DNA of 5,100 nt. Origin: Hydrogenimonas sp. (lineage in GTDB: Bacteria > Campylobacterota > Campylobacteria > Campylobacterales > Hydrogenimonadaceae). A program made the position numbers and the translations under genes. Numbering within the stretch: the first letter of the stretch is position 1; each line of letters begins with the position of its first letter. The notes beneath the pieces are model-generated. The model made no database searches. It saw only the letters and a list, made by a program, of their open reading frames with translations, and was not told the DNA's origin. Shown piece after piece: positions 1 through 5,100 of this stretch. The stretch is taken from contig NZ_JAOZOZ010000042.1 in the NCBI RefSeq assembly GCF_029933015.1, positions 3,671 to 8,770 of the forward strand, in the 5' to 3' direction.

Positions 1-348
1 GTCCTGCCTTTCATCGACATCATGCTGGTCCTGCTGGTCATCGTGCTAACCAGCGCCTCCTTCGTGAGCAAGGGGACGATCCCGGTGGATCTGCCCGAAG
101 CCAGCAGTGCGGCGGCGCCCGTGGAGAAGATGAAAAGCATCGTCATCGACAAGAACGGCAACTTCTATTTCGAGGATAGAAAGATGGATTTCGAGGCGCT
201 GAAGGCCGAGATTCTGAGACTCGATCCGAAAAAAGAGGCACTTCTGATCAAAAGCGATGCCAAAAGCCAGTTTCAGAACTTCGTCAGAGTGATCGATCTG
301 CTCAAATCGAAGGGCTTCAAAAAAGTGAGTATCGAAACCAAACAGTAA
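1..348 (+). CDS. exbD: ExbD-family biopolymer transport protein, 5' end outside window
   Basis: This is the C-terminal 115 residues of an ExbD/TolR-family protein. The frame is open from base 1, so the start lies upstream. The visible part begins at the single transmembrane helix, with PFIDIMLVLLVIVL at residues 3-16. It contains the membrane aspartate (fragment residue 6, bases 16-18) that ExbD/TolR proteins use for proton-driven work. After the helix come a short linker and a periplasmic alpha/beta domain of about 80 residues, the usual ExbD layout. About 20 cytoplasmic and early-helix residues are probably missing, judged by E. coli ExbD (141 residues). In known systems ExbD works with ExbB in the inner membrane to energise TonB. 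The FID form of the motif and the IPVDLP segment favour ExbD over TolR, but TolR is not excluded. The stop TAA is 10 nt before the next gene, which suggests co-transcription. exbB is expected just upstream, outside the window. Confidence 0.85.
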   Translation, partial: VLPFIDIMLVLLVIVLTSASFVSKGTIPVDLPEASSAAAPVEKMKSIVIDKNGNFYFEDRKMDFEALKAEILRLDPKKEALLIKSDAKSQFQNFVRVIDLLKSKGFKKVSIETKQ

Positions 349-358
349 AGGCGATAGG

Positions 359-814
359 ATGAACAGATATGGAACGATCGTGGCGGCTTTGATGCTTTCG
401 CTTCCGCTTTTTGCGGCCGACGCTTCCTGCAAGGGGTGCGGCGCTGGGAAGCTTATGCTGCAGTGCGACTACTATGTGGCCCGGCAGGGTGATCTGAGCA
501 AGCGTCACTTCTGCGAGGAGTATGCGCAGATCGTCGATGTCGACGGCGCTTCCGCGAAAGCGGCCTGGTACTATCTTCTGGGCGGTAAACCGGAAAAAGC
601 GCTCGATGCGGCGATGCGGGCCTACGATCAGGGACAGACGTTCGCCGCAGGTTACGTGGCACAGGCGCTCTCGGTACTGGGCAGAGGTGAAGAGGCGAAA
701 AGATATATCGAGCCTTTCAGAAAGGTCGTGAAAGAGAGGAGCTATTTCGCCAAAGAGGTGAATACGCTCAAAAAGTTGTATCCCGACGCCGACTTCTCGA
801 CGATCGGGGAGTGA
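359..814 (+). CDS. Exported four-cysteine protein with TPR-like helices, downstream of exbD
   Basis: This 151-residue protein is of unknown function. It starts with a Sec-type signal peptide: basic R3, a hydrophobic stretch at residues 6-18, and likely signal peptidase I cleavage near residues 19-22. It is therefore probably periplasmic. There is no lipobox before C24 (preceded by D-A-S), so it is unlikely to be a lipoprotein. The mature N-terminus carries C24, C27 (a CKGC motif), C36 and C52. No histidine follows the CxxC, so it is not a c-type haem site. Disulfides or metal binding are possible. Residues 64-125 look like two helix-turn-helix pairs of TPR/Sel1 style (AWYYLLGGKPEKALDAA, then YVAQALSVLGRGEEAKRYI). 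The start is set by an AAAGG at 347-351, 7 nt before the ATG and overlapping the exbD stop, which implies translational coupling. A terminator follows at once, so it ends the operon. It lacks the N-terminal anchor and proline-rich region of TonB. An accessory role in TonB-dependent uptake is inferred from context only. Confidence 0.8.
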   Translation: MNRYGTIVAALMLSLPLFAADASCKGCGAGKLMLQCDYYVARQGDLSKRHFCEEYAQIVDVDGASAKAAWYYLLGGKPEKALDAAMRAYDQGQTFAAGYVAQALSVLGRGEEAKRYIEPFRKVVKERSYFAKEVNTLKKLYPDADFSTIGE

Positions 815-851
815 GAACCCCCTCCTGGCGGGGAGGGCGTTCTCGTTTATT
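813..851 (+). terminator. Hairpin terminator between convergent genes
   Basis: GAGAAC at 813-818 pairs with GTTCTC at 839-844. After one C/C mismatch (819/838), CCCTCC at 820-825 pairs with GGAGGG at 832-837 around a 6-nt loop. The plus-strand 3' side is T-rich (GTTTATTT, 845-852) but not a pure T run. The minus-strand side has no T run. The hairpin overlaps the last two bases of the upstream stop codon and lies 2 nt past the end of the opposing rhodanese gene. It is therefore best read as the exbD operon terminator, and may also slow transcription from the other side. Confidence 0.7.
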
Positions 852-1248
852 TCGTGTGGGCTTTGTGTGCCGCGATGAGATCTTCGATGTTGGCTGCCAG
901 CACGTAGACGTTTTCGTAGCCGAGCGCTTCGAGATAGCCCATGACACGGTTGGCGAACCATCCCTTGAGGCAGGCCACGAGAATCGGCGCCGTCTTGTCC
1001 TGCGGCAGGATGTCGAGATAGTTCGCGAATTCCGGGTAGGGAGTGTAGTAGGCATCCGGGATGTCGGCCTCTTCGGCGTTTTCGCCTTTCACTTTGGCCG
1101 GCGGGCGCACATCGAGCAGTACGGCTCCCACATCTCGGATCAGTTCGATCCCTTTTTCCATATCGACATTGCCCATCTCGGCTTTCTCTTTGTCGAGTTT
1201 GATTGCCGCTTCGATCCGTTCTACGACGTTTTGATCCAAAGTTGCCAT
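847..1248 (-). CDS. Single-domain rhodanese-like sulfurtransferase
   Basis: This is a 133-residue protein with no signal peptide, so probably cytoplasmic. After an N-terminal helical extension (about residues 1-28), residues 30-130 follow the rhodanese fold order. The LLDVRPP segment (44-50) is the strand-loop with the conserved Asp-Val-Arg. ADIPDAYYTPYPEF (61-74) corresponds to the family's G-HIPGA region. ILVACLKGWFANRV (89-102) carries the catalytic cysteine C93. GYENVYVLAANIEDL (110-124) matches the family's G-V--L-GG--W end. Rhodaneses carry sulfur as a persulfide on this cysteine, for example in thiosulfate:cyanide sulfur transfer or sulfur delivery; the physiological donor and acceptor here are unknown. 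The active loop reads C-L-K-G-W-F-A, with Phe where many rhodaneses have Arg, and the terminal GG of the family is AN. The start is fixed by AGGAGG 5 nt upstream. Its own promoter lies in the 68-nt gap behind the lipoprotein gene. Confidence 0.85.
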   Translation of the reverse strand: MATLDQNVVERIEAAIKLDKEKAEMGNVDMEKGIELIRDVGAVLLDVRPPAKVKGENAEEADIPDAYYTPYPEFANYLDILPQDKTAPILVACLKGWFANRVMGYLEALGYENVYVLAANIEDLIAAHKAHTK

Positions 1249-1253
1249 GACAG

Positions 1254-1259
1254 CCTCCT
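1254..1259 (-). promoter_or_regulatory. Strong ribosome binding site of the rhodanese gene
   Basis: On the minus strand, AGGAGG lies 5 nt before the ATG at 1246-1248. This is a full consensus Shine-Dalgarno sequence. It decides the start and predicts efficient translation. Confidence 0.85.
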
Positions 1260-1284
1260 ATAAGTTGAGTTTTTCTATATCAAA

Positions 1285-1313
1285 ATTCTATAACAATTTG
1301 ACTAAAAGATCAA
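1285..1313 (-). promoter_or_regulatory. Probable sigma-70-type promoter of the rhodanese gene
   Basis: Read on the minus strand, TTGATC (1308-1313, four of six matches to TTGACA) is followed after exactly 17 nt by TAGAAT (1285-1290, five of six matches to TATAAT). The predicted transcript start is near 1278, giving a leader of about 30 nt. The gap is AT-rich compared with the flanking genes. The promoter begins just 4 nt after the lipoprotein stop codon. The rhodanese could therefore be transcribed separately, or also by readthrough, since no convincing terminator separates the two genes. Confidence 0.5.
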
Positions 1314-1316
1314 GTG

Positions 1317-2033
1317 TCAACGGCATGCGTCGATGACCGACTCCTCGTTGGGATAGAGATATATCTCCACGCGGCGGTTGATGCCCATGTTGGTAGGCGT
1401 GTCGTTGGGAACCAGCGGTTTGCTGTAGGAGCACCCACGCGCGTAGATCTTGTTCTGCACACCCATGCTCTTCAGAAGGTTCGCCACGCTGAAGGCCCGC
1501 CTCTGGGAGAGTTTGAGGTTGTAGTCGTAGGATCCGCGGCTGTCTGTGTGGCCCACGACCTGGACGATCGTCGTGGGATAGTTTTTCAGCACGTCCACGA
1601 GCCGGGTGATCTTTTCCCGCGCTTCGGGTGTCGGGTCCGCTTCGTTGGTTTTGAACATCATCGCGCTTTTGAAGGTGATCTTGACATATTTGTCGTGTTT
1701 CGTGACGACGATGTCCTGGTATTTGGCGGCCTCTTTCTCGTTCTGGCTGACGGTCGTGTTCATCGAGTCGGCCACCTCCTGGGCCTGCTTGTCGAGGTTG
1801 TAGCCGATGACGCCGCCCACTGCCGCACCGGCGGCGGCGCCGATCAGCGCGCCTTTGCCCCGGTGTCCTTTGCTGACGGCGGCACCCAGCGCCGCGCCGG
1901 CCAGGGCTCCGATCACGGCCCCCTGTTTGGTCTTTTCGCCCTGGTTGGGCATCGGCTCTTTGCCCGCGCAGCCGCCGAAGGTCAGGGCGGCGGCGAGAGA
2001 GATTCCGATGATTCTGTAACAGCTTCTTTTCAT
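1317..2033 (-). CDS. OmpA-family outer-membrane lipoprotein with glycine-zipper hairpin (YiaD-like)
   Basis: This 238-residue protein is a probable outer-membrane lipoprotein that binds peptidoglycan. A lipoprotein signal peptide (residues 1-21) ends in the lipobox-like F-G-G before C22. The residue after C22 is Ala, so there is no Asp +2 inner-membrane retention signal. Residues 38-80 form a glycine-zipper hairpin: two Gly/Ala-rich helices (GAVIGALAGAALGAAV and GALIGAAAGAAVGGVI) joined by a basic turn (KGHRGK, 55-60). A linker leads to the OmpA C-terminal domain (about 110-228). This has GHTDSRG at 161-167, YNLKLSQRRA at 171-180 and NRRVEIYL at 219-226. D164 and R179 sit 15 residues apart, as do the two diaminopimelate-binding residues of Acinetobacter OmpA, so peptidoglycan binding is likely. 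The architecture matches E. coli YiaD. An in-frame upstream ATG at 2085-2087 was rejected: it has no Shine-Dalgarno, would bury the signal peptide, and lies upstream of the TATAAT box. Extra cysteines C201 and C237 are visible. Confidence 0.9.
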   Translation of the reverse strand: MKRSCYRIIGISLAAALTFGGCAGKEPMPNQGEKTKQGAVIGALAGAALGAAVSKGHRGKGALIGAAAGAAVGGVIGYNLDKQAQEVADSMNTTVSQNEKEAAKYQDIVVTKHDKYVKITFKSAMMFKTNEADPTPEAREKITRLVDVLKNYPTTIVQVVGHTDSRGSYDYNLKLSQRRAFSVANLLKSMGVQNKIYARGCSYSKPLVPNDTPTNMGINRRVEIYLYPNEESVIDACR

Positions 2034-2040
2034 GAGTTCA

Positions 2041-2046
2041 CTCCTC
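2041..2046 (-). promoter_or_regulatory. Ribosome binding site fixing the lipoprotein start
   Basis: On the minus strand, GAGGAG is followed by 7 nt and then the ATG at 2031-2033. It selects the start that gives an intact lipoprotein signal peptide, over the longer reading that begins at 2087. Confidence 0.85.
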
Positions 2047-2055
2047 GGATGTTTT

Positions 2056-2072
2056 GACGTTATTATAACGTC
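2056..2072. repeat. Perfect 17-bp palindrome, candidate operator
   Basis: GACGTTAT (2056-2063), one central base, then ATAACGTC (2065-2072): perfect 8-bp arms. It covers the minus-strand TATAAT of the lipoprotein gene, so a dimeric regulator bound here would block RNA polymerase. The arms are too tightly spaced, and lack the T run, to be an RNA terminator. The regulator is unknown. Confidence 0.6.
2062..2067 (-). promoter_or_regulatory. -10 box of the lipoprotein promoter, inside a palindrome
   Basis: A perfect TATAAT on the minus strand predicts a transcript start near 2055 and a leader of about 22 nt containing the Shine-Dalgarno site. No good -35 hexamer lies 16-18 nt upstream. This is common in Campylobacterota promoters and would also fit an activator-dependent promoter. 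The box lies wholly within the 2056-2072 palindrome. Confidence 0.55.
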
Positions 2073-2109
2073 GATCTGTGAACTCATCGTAAATGAACCG
2101 GCGATTCGA

Positions 2110-2115
2110 TATAAT
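2110..2115 (+). promoter_or_regulatory. -10 box of the mutS7 promoter
   Basis: A perfect TATAAT on the plus strand predicts a transcript start near 2122 and a leader of about 26 nt. The hexamer 17 nt upstream (TCGTAA, 2087-2092) matches TTGACA at only three positions, so the -35 is weak. It is divergent from the lipoprotein promoter, with the two -10 boxes about 45 bp apart. Confidence 0.55.
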
Positions 2116-2147
2116 CTTATTCATCTATAGTCGAAGGGTGAGCAGAG

Positions 2148-5096
2148 GTGCAGATCGAGGCGATCAACGAGCTTTTGAACGACAAAAAGCGGCTTTTGAC
2201 CGATATCTATTTCGAACTTCAGAGGATTTTCGAGGAGAAGTACGGCCCCGATACGGTGGTGTTGATGGAAGTGGGCACCTTTTTCGAGGTCTACGAAGTC
2301 AACAACGACGAGCTCAAGATCGGCAAGGCCAAAGAGATCGCCGAGATGCTCAACATCCAGCTGACCCGAAAGAACAAGACGATCCTCGAAAATTCCGTCG
2401 CCAATCCCCTGATGGCGGGATTTCCCACCGTCTCGCTGGACCGCTACCTCTCGAGAATGGTGCAGAGCCGCAAATACACCGTCGTACTGGTGCGCCAGAA
2501 GGGGGTTCCCCCGAAGGTCAGGCGCTATATCGCAAACATCCTCTCCCCGGGCACCAACTTCGACTACCTGGTCGAACCGACCGAAAACTACCTCGTCAGC
2601 CTCATCGTCGACGTCAACAAGGGGATCTACTCCTGCGGCTACAGCGCCATCGACGTCAGTACCGGAAAGACCTGGCTCAACGAGGTCCACGGCACGCGGG
2701 AGGACAAGACCTACGCCCTGGACGAGATCTTCAACCAGCTGCAGTCCTACAACACCTCCGAACTGCTTCTGACACTCGACGATCCCTCCATCGATCCCGA
2801 ATGGGTCGTGCGTTATCTGGAGATCGAAGGGCACATCAGCTGGACACTGGGCAAGACACGCCACAAGATCGCCTACCAGAACGAACTCTTCGCCAACGTC
2901 TACGATATCCGCTCCTTCCTGAGTCCCATCGAATATCTCGATCTGGAGCGTTACCCCTACGCCAGCGAGTCGCTTTCGCTGCTGATCGACTTCATCATCG
3001 AGCACGACGCCGCCCTGATCGAAAAGATGAACCGTCCCGTCTTCCTGGGGGGACAGCACTTCGTCTACCTGGGCAACAACGCCCTCGAGCAGCTCAACGT
3101 CATCAGCCGGGACCCCGACGAGATGACGCTGCTCAAACTGATCGACCTCACCTCCACCGCCATCGGCAAACGCCTCTTCAAAGAGCGCCTGCTCAACCCC
3201 ATCTGCGACGAGAAGGAGCTTCGCCGCCGCTACGATCTGGCCGAAAAGGTGGCCGAGCATACCCAGAACTTCTCCAATACCCTCAAGGAGGTCTACGACC
3301 TCGAACGCATTCTGAGGCGCATCAAACTGGGCAAGCTCCACCCCTTCGAGATCGTCTATCTCCACGACTCTCTCAAAGCCCTGGAGCAGCTGGTGTGGGA
3401 AGCCAAAGGGGTCGGCGTCGAAGTGGAGGAGGATCTGCGGGTGCAGATCGAAGGGTTCGCCAGAGAGCTCGAAAAGACGTTCCGTCTCGAGGAGTGCGCC
3501 AAATACCGCCGCGACCAGATCGAAAGCAACATCTTCCAGCCCGGTATCAACCTCTTCGTGGACCAGATCGTCGAGGAGAACGAAAGGCAGCTCGAAAAGC
3601 TCGAAGCGGTGCGTCTGCATATCGAAAACTTTTTCGACCGGGGCGAGGGGAACGATACCGAATACGTGAGCATCGGATGGCTCGAGAGCGAAGGCTACTT
3701 TCTCAACGTCACCCGCACCCGTTTCGGGATGATCGAAAAGGATCTGATGGAGAGTTTTCTGCTCCTGGACGGCAACCACTACTTCCTGCGGGATTTCAGC
3801 TACAAAAAGCTCAAGAACAGCGTGAAAATCTCTTCGAGACTGATCGACGACATCTCGAAAGTGGTCATGGCGAACCAGTCGCGGATCGTCGCGCTGATCA
3901 AGCAGAGCTGGATCGAGTCCCTGGAGCTGCTGGAGAAGCGCTACGCCCAGCTGCTGGAGCAGGTCATCGCTTTCGTCGGGCGGTTCGACGTGGCGATCGC
4001 CACGGCCCGGGCGGCGCAGCGGTACAACTATGTCCGTCCCGAAATCCTGGCCCGCAAAGAGGAGGAGCAGACCCTCGAGTTCGTCGCCCTGCGCCATCCG
4101 CTGATCGAGTCTCGGGAGGAGAACGGCATCTACATCCCCAACGATCTGCTGATGGGGGATCTGCCCGAAAAGGTCGAACACGACCACGTGACGCTCCAGG
4201 CGAGCGAAGGAAAACCGGTGCGGGGCGTGCTGCTCTACGGCATCAACTCCAGCGGCAAGAGTTCGCTGATGAAGAGTGTGGGGATGGCCGTCATCATGGC
4301 GCAGGCCGGCTTTTTCGTGCCCGCCGCCTCGATGCGGTTTCATCTCTTCGACAAGCTCTTCACCCGCATCGTCAGCAAGGACAACCTCTACAAAGGGCTC
4401 AGCACCTTCGCCATCGAGATGATGGAGCTCAAAAACATCTTCAACCGCGCCGGCCGGGGATCGCTGGTGCTGGGCGACGAGATCAGCCACGGCACCGAGA
4501 CCGAATCGGCCCTGGCGATCGTCGCCAGCGCCGTGAAGCGGCTGCACGACCTGCAGACCCTCTTCATCGTCGCGACCCACCTGCACAAACTGACGATCCT
4601 CAAAACCGTCAGCGAACTGGAAGACGTCATTTTCCTGCATCTGGGTGTCGAGTACGACGAAGCCAAAGACGCGCTCGTCTACAACCGGAAGCTGATGCCC
4701 GGCTCCGGAAGCACCCGGTATGGACTGGAGTTTGCCAAGTCTCTGCATATGGACCGCTCTTTCATCGAGACGGCCTACGCCATCCGCGAGTCGCTGGGGG
4801 AGGCGAGCAGCGCGCTCAAAGCGCTGAAAAAGAAGAAGCGCAGCCGCTATCACAAAGATCTCTACCTCTCCACCTGTGCCCTCTGCGGCGCCCCCGTGGA
4901 GGAGGTGCACCACATCGCGCCGAGGGCGGAAGCGGACGAAAAGGGGCGCATCGGCCACTTCCACGCCAACCACCGCTACAATCTCATTCCCCTGTGCAAA
5001 AAGCACCACCGCCTCGTCCACGAGGGCAAGGTGATCATCCAGGGGTTCGTCATGACCGACGAGGGACTGCAGCTGCGCTACAGCGAAGCGGAGTGA
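2148..5096 (+). CDS. mutS7: MutS7-type DNA mismatch repair ATPase with C-terminal HNH endonuclease
   Basis: This is a complete 982-residue MutS-family protein fused to a nuclease. Residues 15-130 form the mismatch-recognition domain, with G43-T-F-F-E47 matching the MutS F-x-E motif. A connector (about 145-260) follows. The core/lever domain starts near 285 (LGNNALEQLNVI, 308-319; TSTAIGKRLFKERLLNP, 335-351). A charged clamp-like region spans about 430-570, and the lever returns up to YVRPEI (628-633). The ATPase domain has RHPLIE (649-654), Walker A GINSSGKSS (698-706), the STFAIEMME loop (752-760), Walker B LVLGDE (773-778) with D777/E778, and the H-loop ATHLHKL (809-815). A lysine-rich linker (about 893-900) leads to the HNH domain. 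Bacterial MutS1 is usually about 850 residues and lacks HNH; MutS2 has Smr instead. This order matches MutS7 and octocoral mtMutS. The GTG start is the only candidate after an in-frame TGA at 2139-2141; GAAGGG (2133-2138) lies 9 nt upstream. Mismatch binding and nicking activity are inferred. Confidence 0.93.
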   Translation: MQIEAINELLNDKKRLLTDIYFELQRIFEEKYGPDTVVLMEVGTFFEVYEVNNDELKIGKAKEIAEMLNIQLTRKNKTILENSVANPLMAGFPTVSLDRYLSRMVQSRKYTVVLVRQKGVPPKVRRYIANILSPGTNFDYLVEPTENYLVSLIVDVNKGIYSCGYSAIDVSTGKTWLNEVHGTREDKTYALDEIFNQLQSYNTSELLLTLDDPSIDPEWVVRYLEIEGHISWTLGKTRHKIAYQNELFANVYDIRSFLSPIEYLDLERYPYASESLSLLIDFIIEHDAALIEKMNRPVFLGGQHFVYLGNNALEQLNVISRDPDEMTLLKLIDLTSTAIGKRLFKERLLNPICDEKELRRRYDLAEKVAEHTQNFSNTLKEVYDLERILRRIKLGKLHPFEIVYLHDSLKALEQLVWEAKGVGVEVEEDLRVQIEGFARELEKTFRLEECAKYRRDQIESNIFQPGINLFVDQIVEENERQLEKLEAVRLHIENFFDRGEGNDTEYVSIGWLESEGYFLNVTRTRFGMIEKDLMESFLLLDGNHYFLRDFSYKKLKNSVKISSRLIDDISKVVMANQSRIVALIKQSWIESLELLEKRYAQLLEQVIAFVGRFDVAIATARAAQRYNYVRPEILARKEEEQTLEFVALRHPLIESREENGIYIPNDLLMGDLPEKVEHDHVTLQASEGKPVRGVLLYGINSSGKSSLMKSVGMAVIMAQAGFFVPAASMRFHLFDKLFTRIVSKDNLYKGLSTFAIEMMELKNIFNRAGRGSLVLGDEISHGTETESALAIVASAVKRLHDLQTLFIVATHLHKLTILKTVSELEDVIFLHLGVEYDEAKDALVYNRKLMPGSGSTRYGLEFAKSLHMDRSFIETAYAIRESLGEASSALKALKKKKRSRYHKDLYLSTCALCGAPVEEVHHIAPRAEADEKGRIGHFHANHRYNLIPLCKKHHRLVHEGKVIIQGFVMTDEGLQLRYSEAE
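4869..5027 (+). other. HNH endonuclease domain of MutS7 (residues 908-960)
   Basis: The segment runs C910-x2-C913, then V-H921-H922-I, N945-L-I-P-L-C950, x2-H953, H954 and H958. The expected catalytic trio is H922, N945 and H954. The probable zinc ligands are C910, C913, C950 and H953. The fourth ligand is a cysteine in most HNH proteins with this spacing, so this is a CCCH variant. The DNA-cutting residues look complete, so the domain is probably active. HNH nucleases use a single metal ion to cut or nick DNA. The substrate here is unknown. Confidence 0.85.
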
Positions 5097-5100
5097 ATTA

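Larger units (their letters stand above)
2032..2087. repeat. Outer 10-bp inverted repeat flanking the operator-like palindrome
   Basis: ATGAGTTCAC at 2032-2041 and GTGAACTCAT at 2078-2087 are perfect inverted copies 36 nt apart. One arm overlaps the lipoprotein start codon and the edge of its Shine-Dalgarno site. The other lies upstream of the predicted transcript start, so the pair cannot fold in that mRNA and would have to act as DNA. Only the two arms are repeated; the centre contains the separate 17-bp palindrome. Confidence 0.5.

Noticed and set aside
431..440. CKGCG in the small exported protein as a c-type haem site
   Set aside because: The required histidine after the second cysteine is absent (Gly instead), and no CxxCH occurs elsewhere in the protein.
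317..961. A 214-codon minus-strand open frame across the small exported protein and terminator
   Set aside because: It is Arg/His-rich without any domain and conflicts with the coupled exbD-downstream gene, so it is a shadow frame.
811..1263. A 150-codon plus-strand open frame opposite the rhodanese
   Set aside because: It overlaps the terminator and an unambiguous rhodanese with a consensus Shine-Dalgarno, so it is a shadow frame.
1298..1320. Short inverted repeat TTGAC/GTCAA after the lipoprotein stop as a terminator
   Set aside because: It has only five AT-rich base pairs around a 13-nt loop, which is too weak, and it overlaps a better-supported promoter.
1314..2057. A 247-codon plus-strand open frame opposite the OmpA-like lipoprotein
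   Set aside because: It has no signal, domain or ribosome site. The minus frame has a lipobox, a glycine zipper and the OmpA peptidoglycan-binding motif.
1317..2087. Longer start for the lipoprotein at 2087
   Set aside because: It adds 18 residues before the signal peptide, has no Shine-Dalgarno, and would be upstream of the predicted transcript start. The ATG at 2033 has GAGGAG at ideal spacing.
2121..5021. A 966-codon open frame on the minus strand, antisense to almost the whole of mutS7
   Set aside because: Its translation is low-complexity in V, D, L, F and Q, with no recognisable domain. It mirrors the GC-rich codon choice of the sense gene. The sense frame has a full set of MutS and HNH motifs.

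Overview
The window is a GC-rich, compact bacterial segment with five genes and short intergenic gaps. It fits a Campylobacterota (epsilonproteobacterial) chromosome. The main reason is a 982-residue MutS protein with a C-terminal HNH nuclease, the architecture of the MutS7 subfamily known from marine epsilonproteobacteria, mimiviruses and octocoral mitochondria. The high GC would suit a lineage such as Nitratifractor or Hydrogenimonas better than Sulfurimonas, but genus assignment is inference.

Layout: (1) positions 1-814 (+) hold the 3' end of an exbD-like proton-motive-force transducer gene and, 10 nt later, a small exported four-cysteine protein with TPR-like helices. The pair ends in a hairpin at 813-844. 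(2) Positions 847-1248 (-) encode a single-domain cytoplasmic rhodanese, convergent with the exbD unit, with its own promoter and a strong ribosome binding site. (3) Positions 1317-2033 (-) encode an outer-membrane OmpA-type lipoprotein with a glycine-zipper hairpin (YiaD-like architecture). (4) Positions 2034-2147 are a divergent promoter region. It carries a perfect 17-bp palindrome that contains the lipoprotein's TATAAT box, plus an outer 10-bp inverted repeat that overlaps the lipoprotein start codon. (5) Positions 2148-5096 (+) encode the MutS7-HNH protein, complete up to its TGA.

Together, the first two genes and the lipoprotein concern the cell envelope (energy coupling to the outer membrane, peptidoglycan tethering). 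The rhodanese handles sulfane sulfur in the cytoplasm. The MutS7 gene stands alone as a putative self-contained DNA mismatch or lesion processing enzyme, with mismatch-sensing, ATPase clamp and nuclease parts in one chain. No mutL or mutH is in the window. No tRNA, rRNA, CRISPR array, insertion sequence or phage gene is visible, and no intergenic stretch exceeds about 115 bases.
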